DNA of 64,000 bases from JAKAGZ01 sp963772675 (GCA_963772675.1 CAVYYF010000005.1:1150129-1214128), one strand, 5' to 3'; shown: positions 28,628-37,706, counted from the stretch's first letter. The notes: generated from the sequence alone by a model not told the origin. Numbers and translations are program-made.

Positions 28628-29947
28628 ATGAATAAGAAGCAATCAAAAGTATGGCTGGTATCTGCAAATATGGGTTATGGTCATTTACGGGCAGTTTATC
28701 CGCTGAAAGATATTTCAGAAAATGACATTATTGCTGTCGGCAGAGACGGGGAAACTTCGGAAGCCGAAAGAAAACTCTGGGCCAGAATTCTTGATATGTA
28801 TGAAATGTTTTCACGGGCAAGAGGCATTCCATTTATTGGAAAGTCAATTTTTAAGTTACTCGATACGTTTTTGCATATCCCTTCTTATTATCCGAGAAGA
28901 AATCTTTCCGGATCAACGTTTCAGGTAGCTTTGCTAGAATCAAGTGTAAAAAAGGGGCTTTGTTCAGGAATGTTTGATAAAATTAGTACAAAACCTCTGC
29001 CTTTGGTAACATCCTTTTATGCACCTGCTATAGCAGCGGATATGAAAGGTTATGAGCAAATTTATTGCATTATCTGTGATACTGATCTGAACAGAGTTTG
29101 GGTTGCGAGGGACCCGTGGGAAAGCAGGGTTATTTATTTTGCACCTTGTGGAAAAGCTGCTCAGCGACTGCGCGATTATGGAGTACCTGAAGAAAGAATT
29201 TACCTGACAGGATTTCCATTGCCTCAATCTTTATTGGGCGACAGGAAGTTAACCGTATTGAAAAAAGATTTAGCCCAAAGACTGTTTTATCTTGATCCAA
29301 ATAAAAGGTTCTGGAATCTTCACGAAAAAAATGTTGAACATTTTCTTGGCAAAAGAAATTTGAGCATCAAAAAGAACAGGAAACTGACAATCACTTATTC
29401 AGTAGGGGGAGCTGGAGCACAGAAGGAAATAGGAGGGCGGATTGCTTTAAGTCTTAAGAATAGATTATTGAATGACGAAATAAACCTGAATTTAATCGCA
29501 GGAACCAAGGAAAGCGTACGTGATTACTTTGCGGAGATTAAAAATAAGGAATTTAAGAATTGTGATAATTTAAAAGTTTTATATTCTTCTACTATAACTG
29601 ATTACTTTGACAGTTTTAATAAACTAATGAGAATAACAGATATCCTCTGGACAAAGCCGAGCGAGTTAACGTTTTATTGTGCACTTGGAATTCCAATTAT
29701 AATGACACCTACTATCGGTTCGCAGGAAAAATTTAACCGGCAATGGCTTCGCGAAATTCAGGCAGGAATTTCACAGGAAAACCCGGATTATGCCGACCAG
29801 TGGCTTTTTGATTGGTTAAATAAAGGAAGACTTGCAGAAGCAGCCTGGGATGGATTCCTTAAGGCCAGAAAATTCGGCATATATAATATCAAAGATATAA
29901 TCAGTACAGGAAAGATGACAAGTCATAATTCACCCGTATTAAGATAA
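28628..29947 (+). CDS. Glycosyltransferase-like protein (MGDG synthase/GT28-like fold)
   Basis: 439 residues. The N-terminal ANMGYGHLRAVYPL corresponds to the GGGH-type loop of the MGDG synthase/GT28 superfamily, and a C-terminal nucleotide-sugar part is suggested by TYSVGGAGAQKEIG and WTKPSELTFYCALGIPIIM. Soluble or membrane-associated. It ends 9 bp before a second, clearer member of the family, so the two likely work on successive or related lipid-linked sugars (inference). Confidence 0.7.
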   Translation: MNKKQSKVWLVSANMGYGHLRAVYPLKDISENDIIAVGRDGETSEAERKLWARILDMYEMFSRARGIPFIGKSIFKLLDTFLHIPSYYPRRNLSGSTFQVALLESSVKKGLCSGMFDKISTKPLPLVTSFYAPAIAADMKGYEQIYCIICDTDLNRVWVARDPWESRVIYFAPCGKAAQRLRDYGVPEERIYLTGFPLPQSLLGDRKLTVLKKDLAQRLFYLDPNKRFWNLHEKNVEHFLGKRNLSIKKNRKLTITYSVGGAGAQKEIGGRIALSLKNRLLNDEINLNLIAGTKESVRDYFAEIKNKEFKNCDNLKVLYSSTITDYFDSFNKLMRITDILWTKPSELTFYCALGIPIIMTPTIGSQEKFNRQWLREIQAGISQENPDYADQWLFDWLNKGRLAEAAWDGFLKARKFGIYNIKDIISTGKMTSHNSPVLR

Positions 29948-29956
29948 AACGCATTT

Positions 29957-31096
29957 ATGGGAAAAAAGAAAAACAAATATCTCTTTTTGTATCTAAAAAC
30001 AGGAGGCGGCCATCTTGCACCTGCTAGATCACTGGCTGATTACTTAAAGCATAATTACAACGAATCTGTTGAAACAATTTTGGTTGATGGTTTTTCTAAA
30101 ACAAACGGGTTGGTACGGTATATTATTGAAGATGGCTACAGAATCTCACAAACAAAGGCTCCCTGGATTTATGAGACTTTATATGCCCTTTATAAAATTC
30201 CTTTTGTCTCTGAATTGAATAATTATTTACTTTCCCTTTTTATCTATCCTTACTTAAAAGAAACAATTAATAAAGAAAAGCCGGAAAAAATATTAATATT
30301 TCATTTCTTTCTTATTAGACCAGTATACAGGCTAATTAAAAAAGAAAAATTAAAATGTTCCGTTTATACAATAGTTACTGATCCCTTTACCGCTCATCCT
30401 ATCTGGTTTTTAAATAAAAATCAAAATTTTATTTTATTCAGCGAAAAGTTAAGAAAGCGATGTATTGATAACGGCATTCCTGCAAAAAATATAAATGTAT
30501 TTCCATTTATTATTGCAGAAAAGTTTTCGGGCAAACGAGACGGGGTAAATATGCCTGAGATAAAGAAAAAACTTGGGTTCAGTACCGATAGTAAAGTCAT
30601 TTTACTACTTGGTGGGGGGGAGGGAATTCCTAAAGGAGAAATGATCGTCAGGCAATTAATTAGTAACATAAATAATATTGAAATCGCTGTTGTATGTGGA
30701 AGAAACAAAAATCTATTTAATAACCTTTCTCATTATGTTGATCAGGGGGGGGTTACAAATATTAAATTATTTGGATATATAGATTTTGTTGAAGAATTAA
30801 TTAATGCCTCTGATGTTGTAATTACCAAGTGTGGTGCCTCAACATTTATGGAAATTCTTTTTTGTAAAAAAATACCAATTGTTATCAGCTATATCTGGGA
30901 ACAGGAAAAGGGAAATGTGGAATTTCTGACAGAAAATAACTTGGGGGTTTACGAAAAAAGAATTGAAAAACTGCCCGAAATTATAAAGGGGATATTTTCA
31001 GATGAAGAAAAATATTCCGGGATAAAAAGGAATATATCCGAAAGGAATTTTGAAAACGGTGTAGAAAAAGTAGCAGAGTTTATTGTAATAAATTGA
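29957..31096 (+). CDS. MGDG-synthase-like glycosyltransferase (GT28 type)
   Basis: 379 residues. N-terminal TGGGHLAPARSLADYL is the donor/acceptor loop shared by MGDG synthase, MurG and diglucosyl-diacylglycerol synthase; middle VTDPFTAHPIWF and C-terminal LLLGGGEGIPKG and VVITKCGASTFMEI complete the GT-B fold. It probably transfers a sugar to diacylglycerol or a related lipid at the inner membrane; donor and acceptor are not predictable. Pair with the gene just upstream. Confidence 0.82.
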   Translation: MGKKKNKYLFLYLKTGGGHLAPARSLADYLKHNYNESVETILVDGFSKTNGLVRYIIEDGYRISQTKAPWIYETLYALYKIPFVSELNNYLLSLFIYPYLKETINKEKPEKILIFHFFLIRPVYRLIKKEKLKCSVYTIVTDPFTAHPIWFLNKNQNFILFSEKLRKRCIDNGIPAKNINVFPFIIAEKFSGKRDGVNMPEIKKKLGFSTDSKVILLLGGGEGIPKGEMIVRQLISNINNIEIAVVCGRNKNLFNNLSHYVDQGGVTNIKLFGYIDFVEELINASDVVITKCGASTFMEILFCKKIPIVISYIWEQEKGNVEFLTENNLGVYEKRIEKLPEIIKGIFSDEEKYSGIKRNISERNFENGVEKVAEFIVIN

Positions 31097-31250
31097 TCTA
31101 GGTTATAATAAAGCATCATTCAGTGCAATTAAGCACAAAACCCTTCAAGTTTTTCCCTCAGGACTTAACAATTTGGTTACATTTACTTCATATTGCCTTA
31201 ATATTCAAAATCTATGTTTAGACTGAAAAATTGGAGGGACAAACACCTAA

Positions 31251-32165
31251 ATGAAAATTGCACATATATCCGATCTTCACTTGAACACTTTCTTCAAAAA
31301 CTCTAGCCTGAGAGAAATTAAATATCTTTTAAAATATGTATTATCGGAAGGAATTGATCATCTTGTTATTACAGGTGATCTTGTGGACAATGCCGATCTT
31401 AAGGATCTGGAAATTCTTAGAAATCTTTTCAAAAGACTGGGTTTGCTTGAATCAGACAGGATGTCTCTGGTAATAGGTAATCACGATATCTTCGGTGGAC
31501 CGCAAACTCCGGAAGACATCTTCACCTTTCCCGAAAGATGTAAAAATGTACCATATGAAAATAAAGTGAAAGAATTCGGAGAATATTTTTCTGAAACATT
31601 TAAAAATTGTATTTATAAAAATGAAGATCACGTTTTCCCCTTTGTAAAAATACTGGATAATGTTATGATTTCAGGTTTCAATTCAATTGCCAAATACTCG
31701 AAATTAAAAAATCCATTTGGATCCAATGGTGAAATAAACTTTAAACAGTTTCAGGAATTGAGCGATATCTATCGAAGTTATTCAAAACTGGTTAAACACA
31801 AACTGATGCTTGTTCACCATCATTTTAAAAAGGTTAAAATTGAAGAGAAATCTTATGCAACAGTTTGGCGTATGATGGAGAAGCAGACAATGAAATTAAG
31901 AAAAAAGAAAAAAATAATAGAACTATTTAAGTATTTCGGAGCTGATCTTGTGTTACATGGTCACCTGCACGAACAAAAAGAATATATAAGAAAAGATTTG
32001 AGATTCCTTAATTCCGGTGCAAGTGTTAAAAATAATTTTGCAGACAGGCTGTTTGTTAATTTTATCGATCTAAATGCTGATGGGATAATTATCGACAAAC
32101 GTACTATTATGCCAAAATATAAAACAGAAAGAATAATATATCCTTTACCGCTTGAAGTTGTCTAA
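31251..32165 (+). CDS. Calcineurin-like metallophosphoesterase
   Basis: 304 residues with the five metal motifs of the family in order: HISDLHL, TGDLVDNADL, IGNHDIFGG, LVHHHF and HGHLHEQ. Cytosolic, no signal peptide. It may hydrolyse a phosphodiester or UDP-linked lipid intermediate, given the glycosyltransferases upstream (weak inference). Confidence 0.88.
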   Translation: MKIAHISDLHLNTFFKNSSLREIKYLLKYVLSEGIDHLVITGDLVDNADLKDLEILRNLFKRLGLLESDRMSLVIGNHDIFGGPQTPEDIFTFPERCKNVPYENKVKEFGEYFSETFKNCIYKNEDHVFPFVKILDNVMISGFNSIAKYSKLKNPFGSNGEINFKQFQELSDIYRSYSKLVKHKLMLVHHHFKKVKIEEKSYATVWRMMEKQTMKLRKKKKIIELFKYFGADLVLHGHLHEQKEYIRKDLRFLNSGASVKNNFADRLFVNFIDLNADGIIIDKRTIMPKYKTERIIYPLPLEVV

Positions 32166-32184
32166 ATCACAAAAGGAGGAAGAA

Positions 32185-32322
32185 ATGAAAAATAAACTTG
32201 AAGGTGTATTCGCAATAATCTTGCTTGGTACAATGTTGCTTACTCAAACATTTGATATAAAACTTCTTGTAGTATCAATATTACTTTCAGCATTTACGTT
32301 TCTTCAGTTTGCAAGAGGGTAA
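32185..32322 (+). CDS. Small membrane protein, 45 residues
   Basis: An open frame starting MKNKLEGVFAIILLG, with two short hydrophobic stretches (about 8-20 and 26-40) and ending FLQFARG. A perfect AGGAGGA at 32174-32180 lies 4 bp before the ATG, and the start is 20 bp after the phosphoesterase stop, so it is probably cotranscribed. Not recognised. The following 284 bp are very AT-rich, with a nested GGTAAAA/TTTTACC inverted repeat around 32486-32528 and nothing else clear. Confidence 0.7.
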   Translation: MKNKLEGVFAIILLGTMLLTQTFDIKLLVVSILLSAFTFLQFARG

Positions 32323-32606
32323 CCACAGGATTGTTTATGCTAAATTCATTTTTACTGCTGTAAAGTTAAATCATTTCTACCTTTCAATATTTATTTCTGC
32401 TTAGAATATAGCTTTTATATACTAATTCTCACTTTTCTATTATTTATAGAATTTAAAGAATATAATTCCACTTATTTGTAAATTTGGTAAAACAAAAAAT
32501 GTTTACATTAACAAAAACATATTTTACCATTTATCAAACTATAGAACTTGCCAAAGTTAAAATTGTAATCTGGATTTAATTAAAAAATTTAAAATGTACT
32601 AAAATT

Positions 32607-33725
32607 ATGCCTAAAAAGCGCAAAGCAACTGTAGCAGTTGTTTATAATCATTCGGGCGATGACATCTATGAAAAAATAAAGGACGTCGATCCGGCTTCAC
32701 TAGACTTTGAACCGGAATACAACATCAATGTTGCTACAGTTACTGAAGAATACGAAGCAATTGCGGAAGCTTTGCGAGAACAGGGTTACATGGTCGGGCT
32801 TGTAAATATTAATGAAGACATACAAGTATTAATAGACTTGCTTCGTAAAAACCCTCCTGATGTAGTTTTTAATCTAATTGAATATTACAGGGACGATCCA
32901 GGGCTTGAGCACCTTGTTGCAGGGCTTTTTGCTCTTTACGGGATACGATTTACTGGTGCAAGACCCTTTACTCTTGCTTTGTGCCAGCGAAAGGGAATGA
33001 CAAAGCAGCTTTTGCTTGCCAATAATGTTCCTACACCACGTTATAAATTGTTGTCTGAACCACGACTACCAGGAAGACATGGTTTGCATTACCCGATGAT
33101 CGTAAAGCCTTCACGTGAGGATGCCAGTTCCGGAGTAGAAAAGGGATCCGTTGTATACAACCTTGAACAGCTTAATGAAAGAATTAAAAAAACCTTTGCA
33201 GAATTCGATCCGCCAATACTTGTTGAAGAATTTATTGAGGGGCGCGAGTTGCATGTCTCTGTGTTAGGTAATGATCCTCCCGAGGTTTTGCCCATTATTG
33301 AATTTGATTTTTCCGAACTTCCATCTGACCACCCGAATATAATCAGCTATGATGCAAAGTGGAATCCCCTGGAAGAATCTTTTCATAGAGTACATTCTAT
33401 CTGTCCTGCAAAACTTTCGAAGCGAGTGGAGAAGAAAGTTAAAGTAGCTGTGCTAGAAGCATATAAAGTAACGGGCTGTACTGATTATGCCCGGCTTGAT
33501 ATTCGTTTAACTAAGGATAACAAAGTATTTGTCCTTGAAGTAAATCCCAATCCTGACTTAACGGAAGGTGTGTCATTTATGGAATCAGCTGAAAAGATTG
33601 AGCTATCGTTTGGCGAAACATTAGCCAAAATTGTTGAGTTAGCTTTAATTAGACCGGCACCCTCGAGACCGGTTATGCAGAAACCCGAAGAGAAAAAGAC
33701 AGATCAAACAAAAGAGCTTAAATAA
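32607..33725 (+). CDS. D-alanine-D-alanine ligase-like ATP-grasp protein
   Basis: 372 residues with ATP-grasp organisation: N-terminal Rossmann-like part (VVFNLIEYYRDDPG), GMTKQLLLANNVPTP, the ATP-binding region HYPMIVKPSREDASSGV, the metal site ARLDIRLTKDNKVFVLEVNPNPDL. Similar to D-Ala-D-Ala ligase but with a different N-terminus, so the substrate may be another amino acid or peptide. The last 40 residues are a charged tail. Its stop overlaps the tail of a decayed cysteine synthase on the other strand. Confidence 0.82.
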   Translation: MPKKRKATVAVVYNHSGDDIYEKIKDVDPASLDFEPEYNINVATVTEEYEAIAEALREQGYMVGLVNINEDIQVLIDLLRKNPPDVVFNLIEYYRDDPGLEHLVAGLFALYGIRFTGARPFTLALCQRKGMTKQLLLANNVPTPRYKLLSEPRLPGRHGLHYPMIVKPSREDASSGVEKGSVVYNLEQLNERIKKTFAEFDPPILVEEFIEGRELHVSVLGNDPPEVLPIIEFDFSELPSDHPNIISYDAKWNPLEESFHRVHSICPAKLSKRVEKKVKVAVLEAYKVTGCTDYARLDIRLTKDNKVFVLEVNPNPDLTEGVSFMESAEKIELSFGETLAKIVELALIRPAPSRPVMQKPEEKKTDQTKELK

Positions 33726-33870
33726 TTTCCCTGTTTTTATAAACATCAGTACTAAGGTATTTCAAACCTGAATCTACCATCAATGTAACTATTTTGGAAT
33801 CCGGGTCCCAGCCGTTCCGCCATTTTTATTGTAGCGATAACATTTGAAGTCTTGTGATAGCTTCCAAAAT
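33718..33870 (-). pseudogene. Remnant of a cysteine synthase C-terminus
   Basis: Reading the minus strand, the frame down to the stop at 33718-33720 gives PDSKIVTLMVDSGLKYLST, the characteristic end of CysK/CysM-type PLP enzymes. The segment that should precede it (TSNVIATIKMAERLG) is in another frame just upstream, so there is an indel near 33805 as well as loss of the whole N-terminal part. It overlaps the ATP-grasp stop. Confidence 0.72.
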
Positions 33871-33908
33871 GTTATTACTAATATTCATTGTGCATTTGCC
33901 CCTTTAAT

Positions 33909-34103
33909 TTATTTATCCAGAAGAAATATTTCCTCTACTCTTTTATTAAACAGCTTACCTATCTTTAAAGCAAGCGGCAAGCTCGGGTCATATTTTTCGC
34001 GTTCAATAGCATTTATAGTCTGACGCGACACATTTAGCAATTTTGCCAGGTCATCCTGGGATAGTCTTTTTTCTGCTCTTAATACGTGAAGGTTATTTTT
34101 CAT
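33909..34103 (-). CDS. XRE-family HTH regulator
   Basis: A 64-residue one-domain helix-turn-helix protein (RLSQDDLAKLLNVSRQTINAIE) of the YgzD/Cro-like type usually paired with a small membrane protein. It overlaps the upstream membrane-protein gene by 4 bp (ATGA). A palindrome upstream of the pair at 34594-34608 is a candidate autoregulatory operator. Confidence 0.92.
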   Translation of the reverse strand: MKNNLHVLRAEKRLSQDDLAKLLNVSRQTINAIEREKYDPSLPLALKIGKLFNKRVEEIFLLDK

Positions 34104-34525
34104 TGGTATTTATCTTTTATGAAACCTGATGCAATTAAGTATGATAAAATTGCAATAATTGCCACAATTACCAGAAGCCAGTTCAGCATTTCTGGTTCGA
34201 AATTAAGGAAAATAAAAATTAATATGAAAAGTGATATCAATGTTGAAGTAAAAGCTACGTGCAGCGATTCAAGATGAATCCTGAATTTAAGTTCATCACC
34301 GTGCGCTGTTTTTATATGGTAACCAAGAGTACAATAAACAAACCCAAGGGTTGCAAGTAGAGACGGAATTAAAATTATTAATTTGAATAATTGAGGTTGA
34401 TTGTCTATAATATTCTTAGTGTCCAGTATGTTCATTAAAATAAGAGGAAGGAAGATCATAATACCGGATAATATTAATACAAGGTTAGTAAATGGAAAGG
34501 AAAAATTCTTAAATAGCTTTTTCAT
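34100..34525 (-). CDS. Four-helix membrane protein paired with XRE regulator
   Basis: 141 residues with four hydrophobic segments (about 13-31, 44-67, 91-108, 114-133). This layout, a short multi-helix membrane protein translated together with a 65-residue XRE regulator, is common in Bacillota and Bacteroidota (DUF2178-type pairs); function unknown. It starts with good hydrophobic character after MKKLFKNFSFPF. Confidence 0.75.
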   Translation of the reverse strand: MKKLFKNFSFPFTNLVLILSGIMIFLPLILMNILDTKNIIDNQPQLFKLIILIPSLLATLGFVYCTLGYHIKTAHGDELKFRIHLESLHVAFTSTLISLFILIFIFLNFEPEMLNWLLVIVAIIAILSYLIASGFIKDKYQ

Positions 34526-34593
34526 TTTGCTTATCTCCCGTGTTTAATTTACTGCGCTATTATACAGCTATCTTTACAAAAAGTCAAGTATAC

Positions 34594-34608
34594 TTTACAT
34601 ATTGTAAA
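34594..34608 (-). promoter_or_regulatory. Palindromic candidate operator of the membrane protein/XRE pair
   Basis: Perfect palindrome TTTACA-TAT-TGTAAA, about 70 bp upstream of the 34525 start, with an extra half-site TTTACA at 34573-34578. No other palindrome is present in this gap. Confidence 0.55.
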
Positions 34609-34667
34609 CTAAACCTTCCATATTATTTGCTATAAGAACAAGTGTAAAATATAATTTTGGGAAAAAT

Positions 34668-34699
34668 AAAAGAGTCTCGGTTAAAACCGGGACTCTTTT
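34668..34699 (-). terminator. Intrinsic terminator of the DinB-like gene
   Basis: Stem AAAGAGTC...GACTCTTT with inner CGGTT/AACCG (plus-strand arms from 34668 and to 34698), followed on the minus strand by a T-rich tail, right after the stop at 34706. Confidence 0.85.
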
Positions 34700-34705
34700 A
34701 AAATA

Positions 34706-35287
34706 CTATTTTTTGCTTGGCATTGACCACGGGGGAACGATATGATTTGTTCTGGCGTATGCAATCGATTGTCCCAAATGCTCATGAACATGTCCGGCAG
34801 CAATCATCAAAATTTGTCCCTTTGTAAATTCTCCGAATGGTAATTTAACAGGAGTATCGTAGTCAGTATCGGTATAACCTGCCAGAAATTTTTGAGCGTC
34901 TTCAAATGACTGTTTTAAAAAGTTCGTTACTTCTTTTTTGTCAGTCATTGTTTTTTCCAGATCTTCGTTTTCAGAATTTGGTTTGAGATTGTCCGGCATT
35001 TTCATTCCAAGTGCAGCTAGTAGCATATAATTAGTAGCTGCAACGTGTACATAAACCTCACTGACTGACCTTACACCATCCATTGGTCGCCAATTGTAAT
35101 CCTTTGCCGGCATGGCCTCTGCCAGTGACATCACTTTTTTGCCGGTCATCATTATATCATCCGCAACTAGTTTAGTAAGTGAAGACGACTTGCTGTCCAT
35201 TTTGTCTGTCATACCCTGAGCGGAAATATTATAAGTTACCAGGCAACACAGCACGAGTACAAAAAGAAATTGAGAAAATTTTTTCAT
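34706..35287 (-). CDS. Exported DinB-superfamily protein
   Basis: Start chosen at 35287 because AGGAGGT lies at 35291-35297 and the resulting N-terminus is a signal peptide (MKKFSQFLFVLVLCCLVTYN). The 193-residue product has the DinB/YfiT four-helix bundle with candidate metal histidines in SEVYVHVAATNYML and AAGHVHEHLGQS. Such secreted DinB proteins are frequent in Bacteroidota; probably a metal-dependent thiol transferase-like protein, substrate unknown. Confidence 0.85.
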   Translation of the reverse strand: MKKFSQFLFVLVLCCLVTYNISAQGMTDKMDSKSSSLTKLVADDIMMTGKKVMSLAEAMPAKDYNWRPMDGVRSVSEVYVHVAATNYMLLAALGMKMPDNLKPNSENEDLEKTMTDKKEVTNFLKQSFEDAQKFLAGYTDTDYDTPVKLPFGEFTKGQILMIAAGHVHEHLGQSIAYARTNHIVPPWSMPSKK

Positions 35288-35488
35288 AAGACCTCCTAAA
35301 TATTTATGTGGCAGTAAAATGTGGAATGAAAATAGAATTAATTTTTCAGGCTCAAAAAATATAACAAGATGTTGTATCCGTTGCAAGAAAGATTTGTACC
35401 ATTTCTTAAAAAGCTGGAATTCTTGCTAATTTAGAAGGCCTTTAAGTAATTTTCACTAATCCAACTTTGAAAACTAACTAGCCGCTGA

Positions 35489-35782
35489 TTATTTTTTATG
35501 GCTGAGTATAACTTCTCCTACACTTCTTTGTTCCGGCCCTATTAGGTAAGGCTTGATATTGGTGGTAAACCAGGTCGGTCCAAATAACTTTGCCCCCGCC
35601 TGTGCACTGGCAGCATCTTCCCATAGAATTAAAACGATTGCTTTATCTTCCGTTTCTTTAACAAAATGAAAATCTATGAAACCCTTATTACTGGCTAAAA
35701 GAGGCAGGCCCTCTTTTTCTAACGCAACCTGAAAGTCATCAACAGGCTTTGAAAACTGAAGGTGATTCACTACTGCAAACAT
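35489..35782 (-). CDS. Antibiotic biosynthesis monooxygenase (ABM)-like small protein
   Basis: 97 residues with the dimeric alpha/beta-barrel pattern of the ABM superfamily (MFAVVNHLQFSKPV, then LLASNKGFIDFHFV and AIVLILWEDAASAQA). Members include quinol monooxygenases and heme-degrading enzymes; the exact activity cannot be told. It stands alone with an AGGAG-like site upstream of 35782. Confidence 0.72.
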   Translation of the reverse strand: MFAVVNHLQFSKPVDDFQVALEKEGLPLLASNKGFIDFHFVKETEDKAIVLILWEDAASAQAGAKLFGPTWFTTNIKPYLIGPEQRSVGEVILSHKK

Positions 35783-35918
35783 ATGTCTCCTTTTATACTA
35801 ATTTATAATATCAACAGAGACTGATATAATAAAGTTCCATAGATCAATAAGAGTGGGTGTTTGAATTTTAAATCAGGTAAGTAATCATCATTTAATAATT
35901 GTTTTTTAACGTCACCTT

Positions 35919-36515
35919 TCAGAGGTGGTAGTTCTTATACTTATGAAGTACATCTATAACGACAAATATAGCGAAACCAACTGTTATAATGCCAAAGCTA
36001 TATGTAATTAGCTTGCCGATAATCTTAGTCACAAGTATAAAATCAGAGTGATTATAAATTATTCCAATGTAATTATCAATTAAATCATAAGCAGGACGTA
36101 CACAAAGAAATAAAAAGATCAAACCGTTCAAAAATGAATTTTTTATTTTGTAATGTGTTAAGATGTAATAACCAATTATAAGAGAAAGGAAATCAATTAC
36201 ATAAGGCATAATTAGAATTATAAGAGAACTCATATTAATACCAAGTCCTCCTTTAACATTTACATAAGCAAACCCGAAGCTTCCTTCCCAGAAATGTGCG
36301 AATAATCGATAATCATTTATATCTGAACCGACAACAACACAGCCAAGCATGTGACTCAATTCGTGAATCGGGGCATAAAATAAATACCAGAGAAGAGGAA
36401 GTACAATTGCATTTATTACGATCTCTTTTTGCAGCCATTTACTTCTTAAGTAAAACAGCAGTAGTGGTAAAACAATTATAACAAGAATTTCAATTAATCT
36501 GTAAAATGTGTTCAA
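35919..36515 (-). CDS. Polytopic membrane protein with HExxH motif
   Basis: 198 residues, five to six hydrophobic segments, and HELSH (in APIHELSHMLGC) near residue 53 at the end of the second helix. A membrane-embedded HExxH suggests an M50-like or related metalloprotease, but no second zinc-ligand motif of the NPDG/DG type is obvious. Starts 4 bp before the upstream gene stops, so they are translationally coupled. Function not known. Confidence 0.6.
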   Translation of the reverse strand: MNTFYRLIEILVIIVLPLLLFYLRSKWLQKEIVINAIVLPLLWYLFYAPIHELSHMLGCVVVGSDINDYRLFAHFWEGSFGFAYVNVKGGLGINMSSLIILIMPYVIDFLSLIIGYYILTHYKIKNSFLNGLIFLFLCVRPAYDLIDNYIGIIYNHSDFILVTKIIGKLITYSFGIITVGFAIFVVIDVLHKYKNYHL

Positions 36516-36991
36516 TTTAATTCGTAGAATTTTAAAAGTTTGGTTTTTGTATCATTAGCTATTTCATCGGCAAGAAATTTTACAATCTCATTAATGTCAG
36601 GATAAAATTTGCTCAGATCTATTTCAGTATTTTTATTATCTATTATGCCATCTAAAAAAAGGCTTAAGGCTTTTTGGTAATCTGAGACCTGTTTTGAATA
36701 GTTATTGTTTTTCAGATTCAATATATCCGCCTTCTCTTTTATAAGTTTGGCAGTGACAATACATTTAATTTCAGTTGTTGAATTATCTTTAGCCATTTCA
36801 AATAATAATTTTATATCCCCGGCGGATAATTTATCAATAAGGCTGAAATCGATACCAACTATGCTTTTGAGGGCATTTTCTGTAGTCTTAATCGCAGATT
36901 CGTAATCACCTGTTTCTTTGTTTAATAATATTTTTGAAAGAACTTTTACCAATTGTTCTATCATTCTCATTATATAATCTTGTCGTATCAT
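36512..36991 (-). CDS. DUF6483-like helical protein
   Basis: 159 residues, all helical by pattern, starting MIRQDYIMRMIEQLVKVLSKIL, which resembles the small DUF6483 family. Contains TPR-like spacing (DYESAIKTTENALKSIVG). Overlaps the HExxH membrane gene by 4 bp. No catalytic motif; perhaps a partner or adaptor. Confidence 0.6.
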   Translation of the reverse strand: MIRQDYIMRMIEQLVKVLSKILLNKETGDYESAIKTTENALKSIVGIDFSLIDKLSAGDIKLLFEMAKDNSTTEIKCIVTAKLIKEKADILNLKNNNYSKQVSDYQKALSLFLDGIIDNKNTEIDLSKFYPDINEIVKFLADEIANDTKTKLLKFYELN

Positions 36992-37017
36992 AACTCCATG
37001 TGTTATTAAGTTGACTT

Positions 37018-37467
37018 TTATTTTGCCCTAATAAATAATACTTCTAGTATAAGTTTGTATTCATCTTTATTTAAGGGATACTTCATTTTTAATACTATTT
37101 CATTATCATTTATTTTATTGAATGTTTGAACTACCAAACTATTGTGCCAGTTTAGAGCTAATGTATCTTCGTCTAAAAAATTGCACGTCGCTTTCATAAA
37201 TTCTCCAGAGTCTTCGAACCACCAATACTTATAAATATTACTTTTCTCATCCCAGGCAAATATTGCGTGTGCAGCTCCTTCGCCCTGTGTTAACTGTGCG
37301 ACATAATCAAATGTGACATATTTATTATTTAGAATTCTCTTGATTTCGCCTTTACCTTCACCGTTATCACCCGGACTAAACTGGCTTTCAGGTATTTTGT
37401 ACTCTAATTCCCAGGTGCCAAGTAGAAAATTAAATTTGTCCATTGGCGAAGTCATTTTGTCATTCAT
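37018..37467 (-). CDS. DUF1579-like lipocalin-type protein
   Basis: Start at 37467 (MNDKMTSPMDKFNF) is preferred because GAGAGAG lies about ten bases before it; an in-frame ATG at 37485 is possible. The body (FLLGTWELEYKIP, KGEIKRILNNKYVTFDY, IFAWDEKSNIYKYWWF) has the eight-strand pattern of DUF1579/THAP4-like proteins. Cytosolic, no known activity. Confidence 0.65.
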   Translation of the reverse strand: MNDKMTSPMDKFNFLLGTWELEYKIPESQFSPGDNGEGKGEIKRILNNKYVTFDYVAQLTQGEGAAHAIFAWDEKSNIYKYWWFEDSGEFMKATCNFLDEDTLALNWHNSLVVQTFNKINDNEIVLKMKYPLNKDEYKLILEVLFIRAK

Positions 37468-37498
37468 ATTGTTACTCTCTCTCAAGTTATAGAATATA

Positions 37499-37690
37499 TT
37501 AACTATCGACAGTTCTTCTATTTTTTCTAAAAAGGATCAATGAGTAGATGTTGAATACAATAGAAAGCCCGTAAAACAAACCTTCCAGGAAGGCGGTTAC
37601 AGGTGTTCGATCGACATACCTTCCTAAAAGTATAGCAATGATGAGGGAGAACATTCCCAATGTTAAAATGACATTTTTATCTTTTATCAC
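37499..37690 (-). CDS. Small two-helix membrane protein
   Basis: 63 residues with two hydrophobic segments (about 8-25 and 36-53) and a basic tail. Preceded by AGGAGG-like sequence in the gap to 37707. Not recognised; probably an ordinary small membrane protein. Confidence 0.6.
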   Translation of the reverse strand: MIKDKNVILTLGMFSLIIAILLGRYVDRTPVTAFLEGLFYGLSIVFNIYSLILFRKNRRTVDS

Positions 37691-37706
37691 AATTCCTCCT
37701 GAAGAA

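Noticed and set aside
33909..34525. Toxin-antitoxin system (XRE plus small membrane protein)
   Set aside because: The membrane protein has four long helices and the regulator is of the stand-alone type; the layout fits the common DUF2178-like regulatory pair rather than a toxin.
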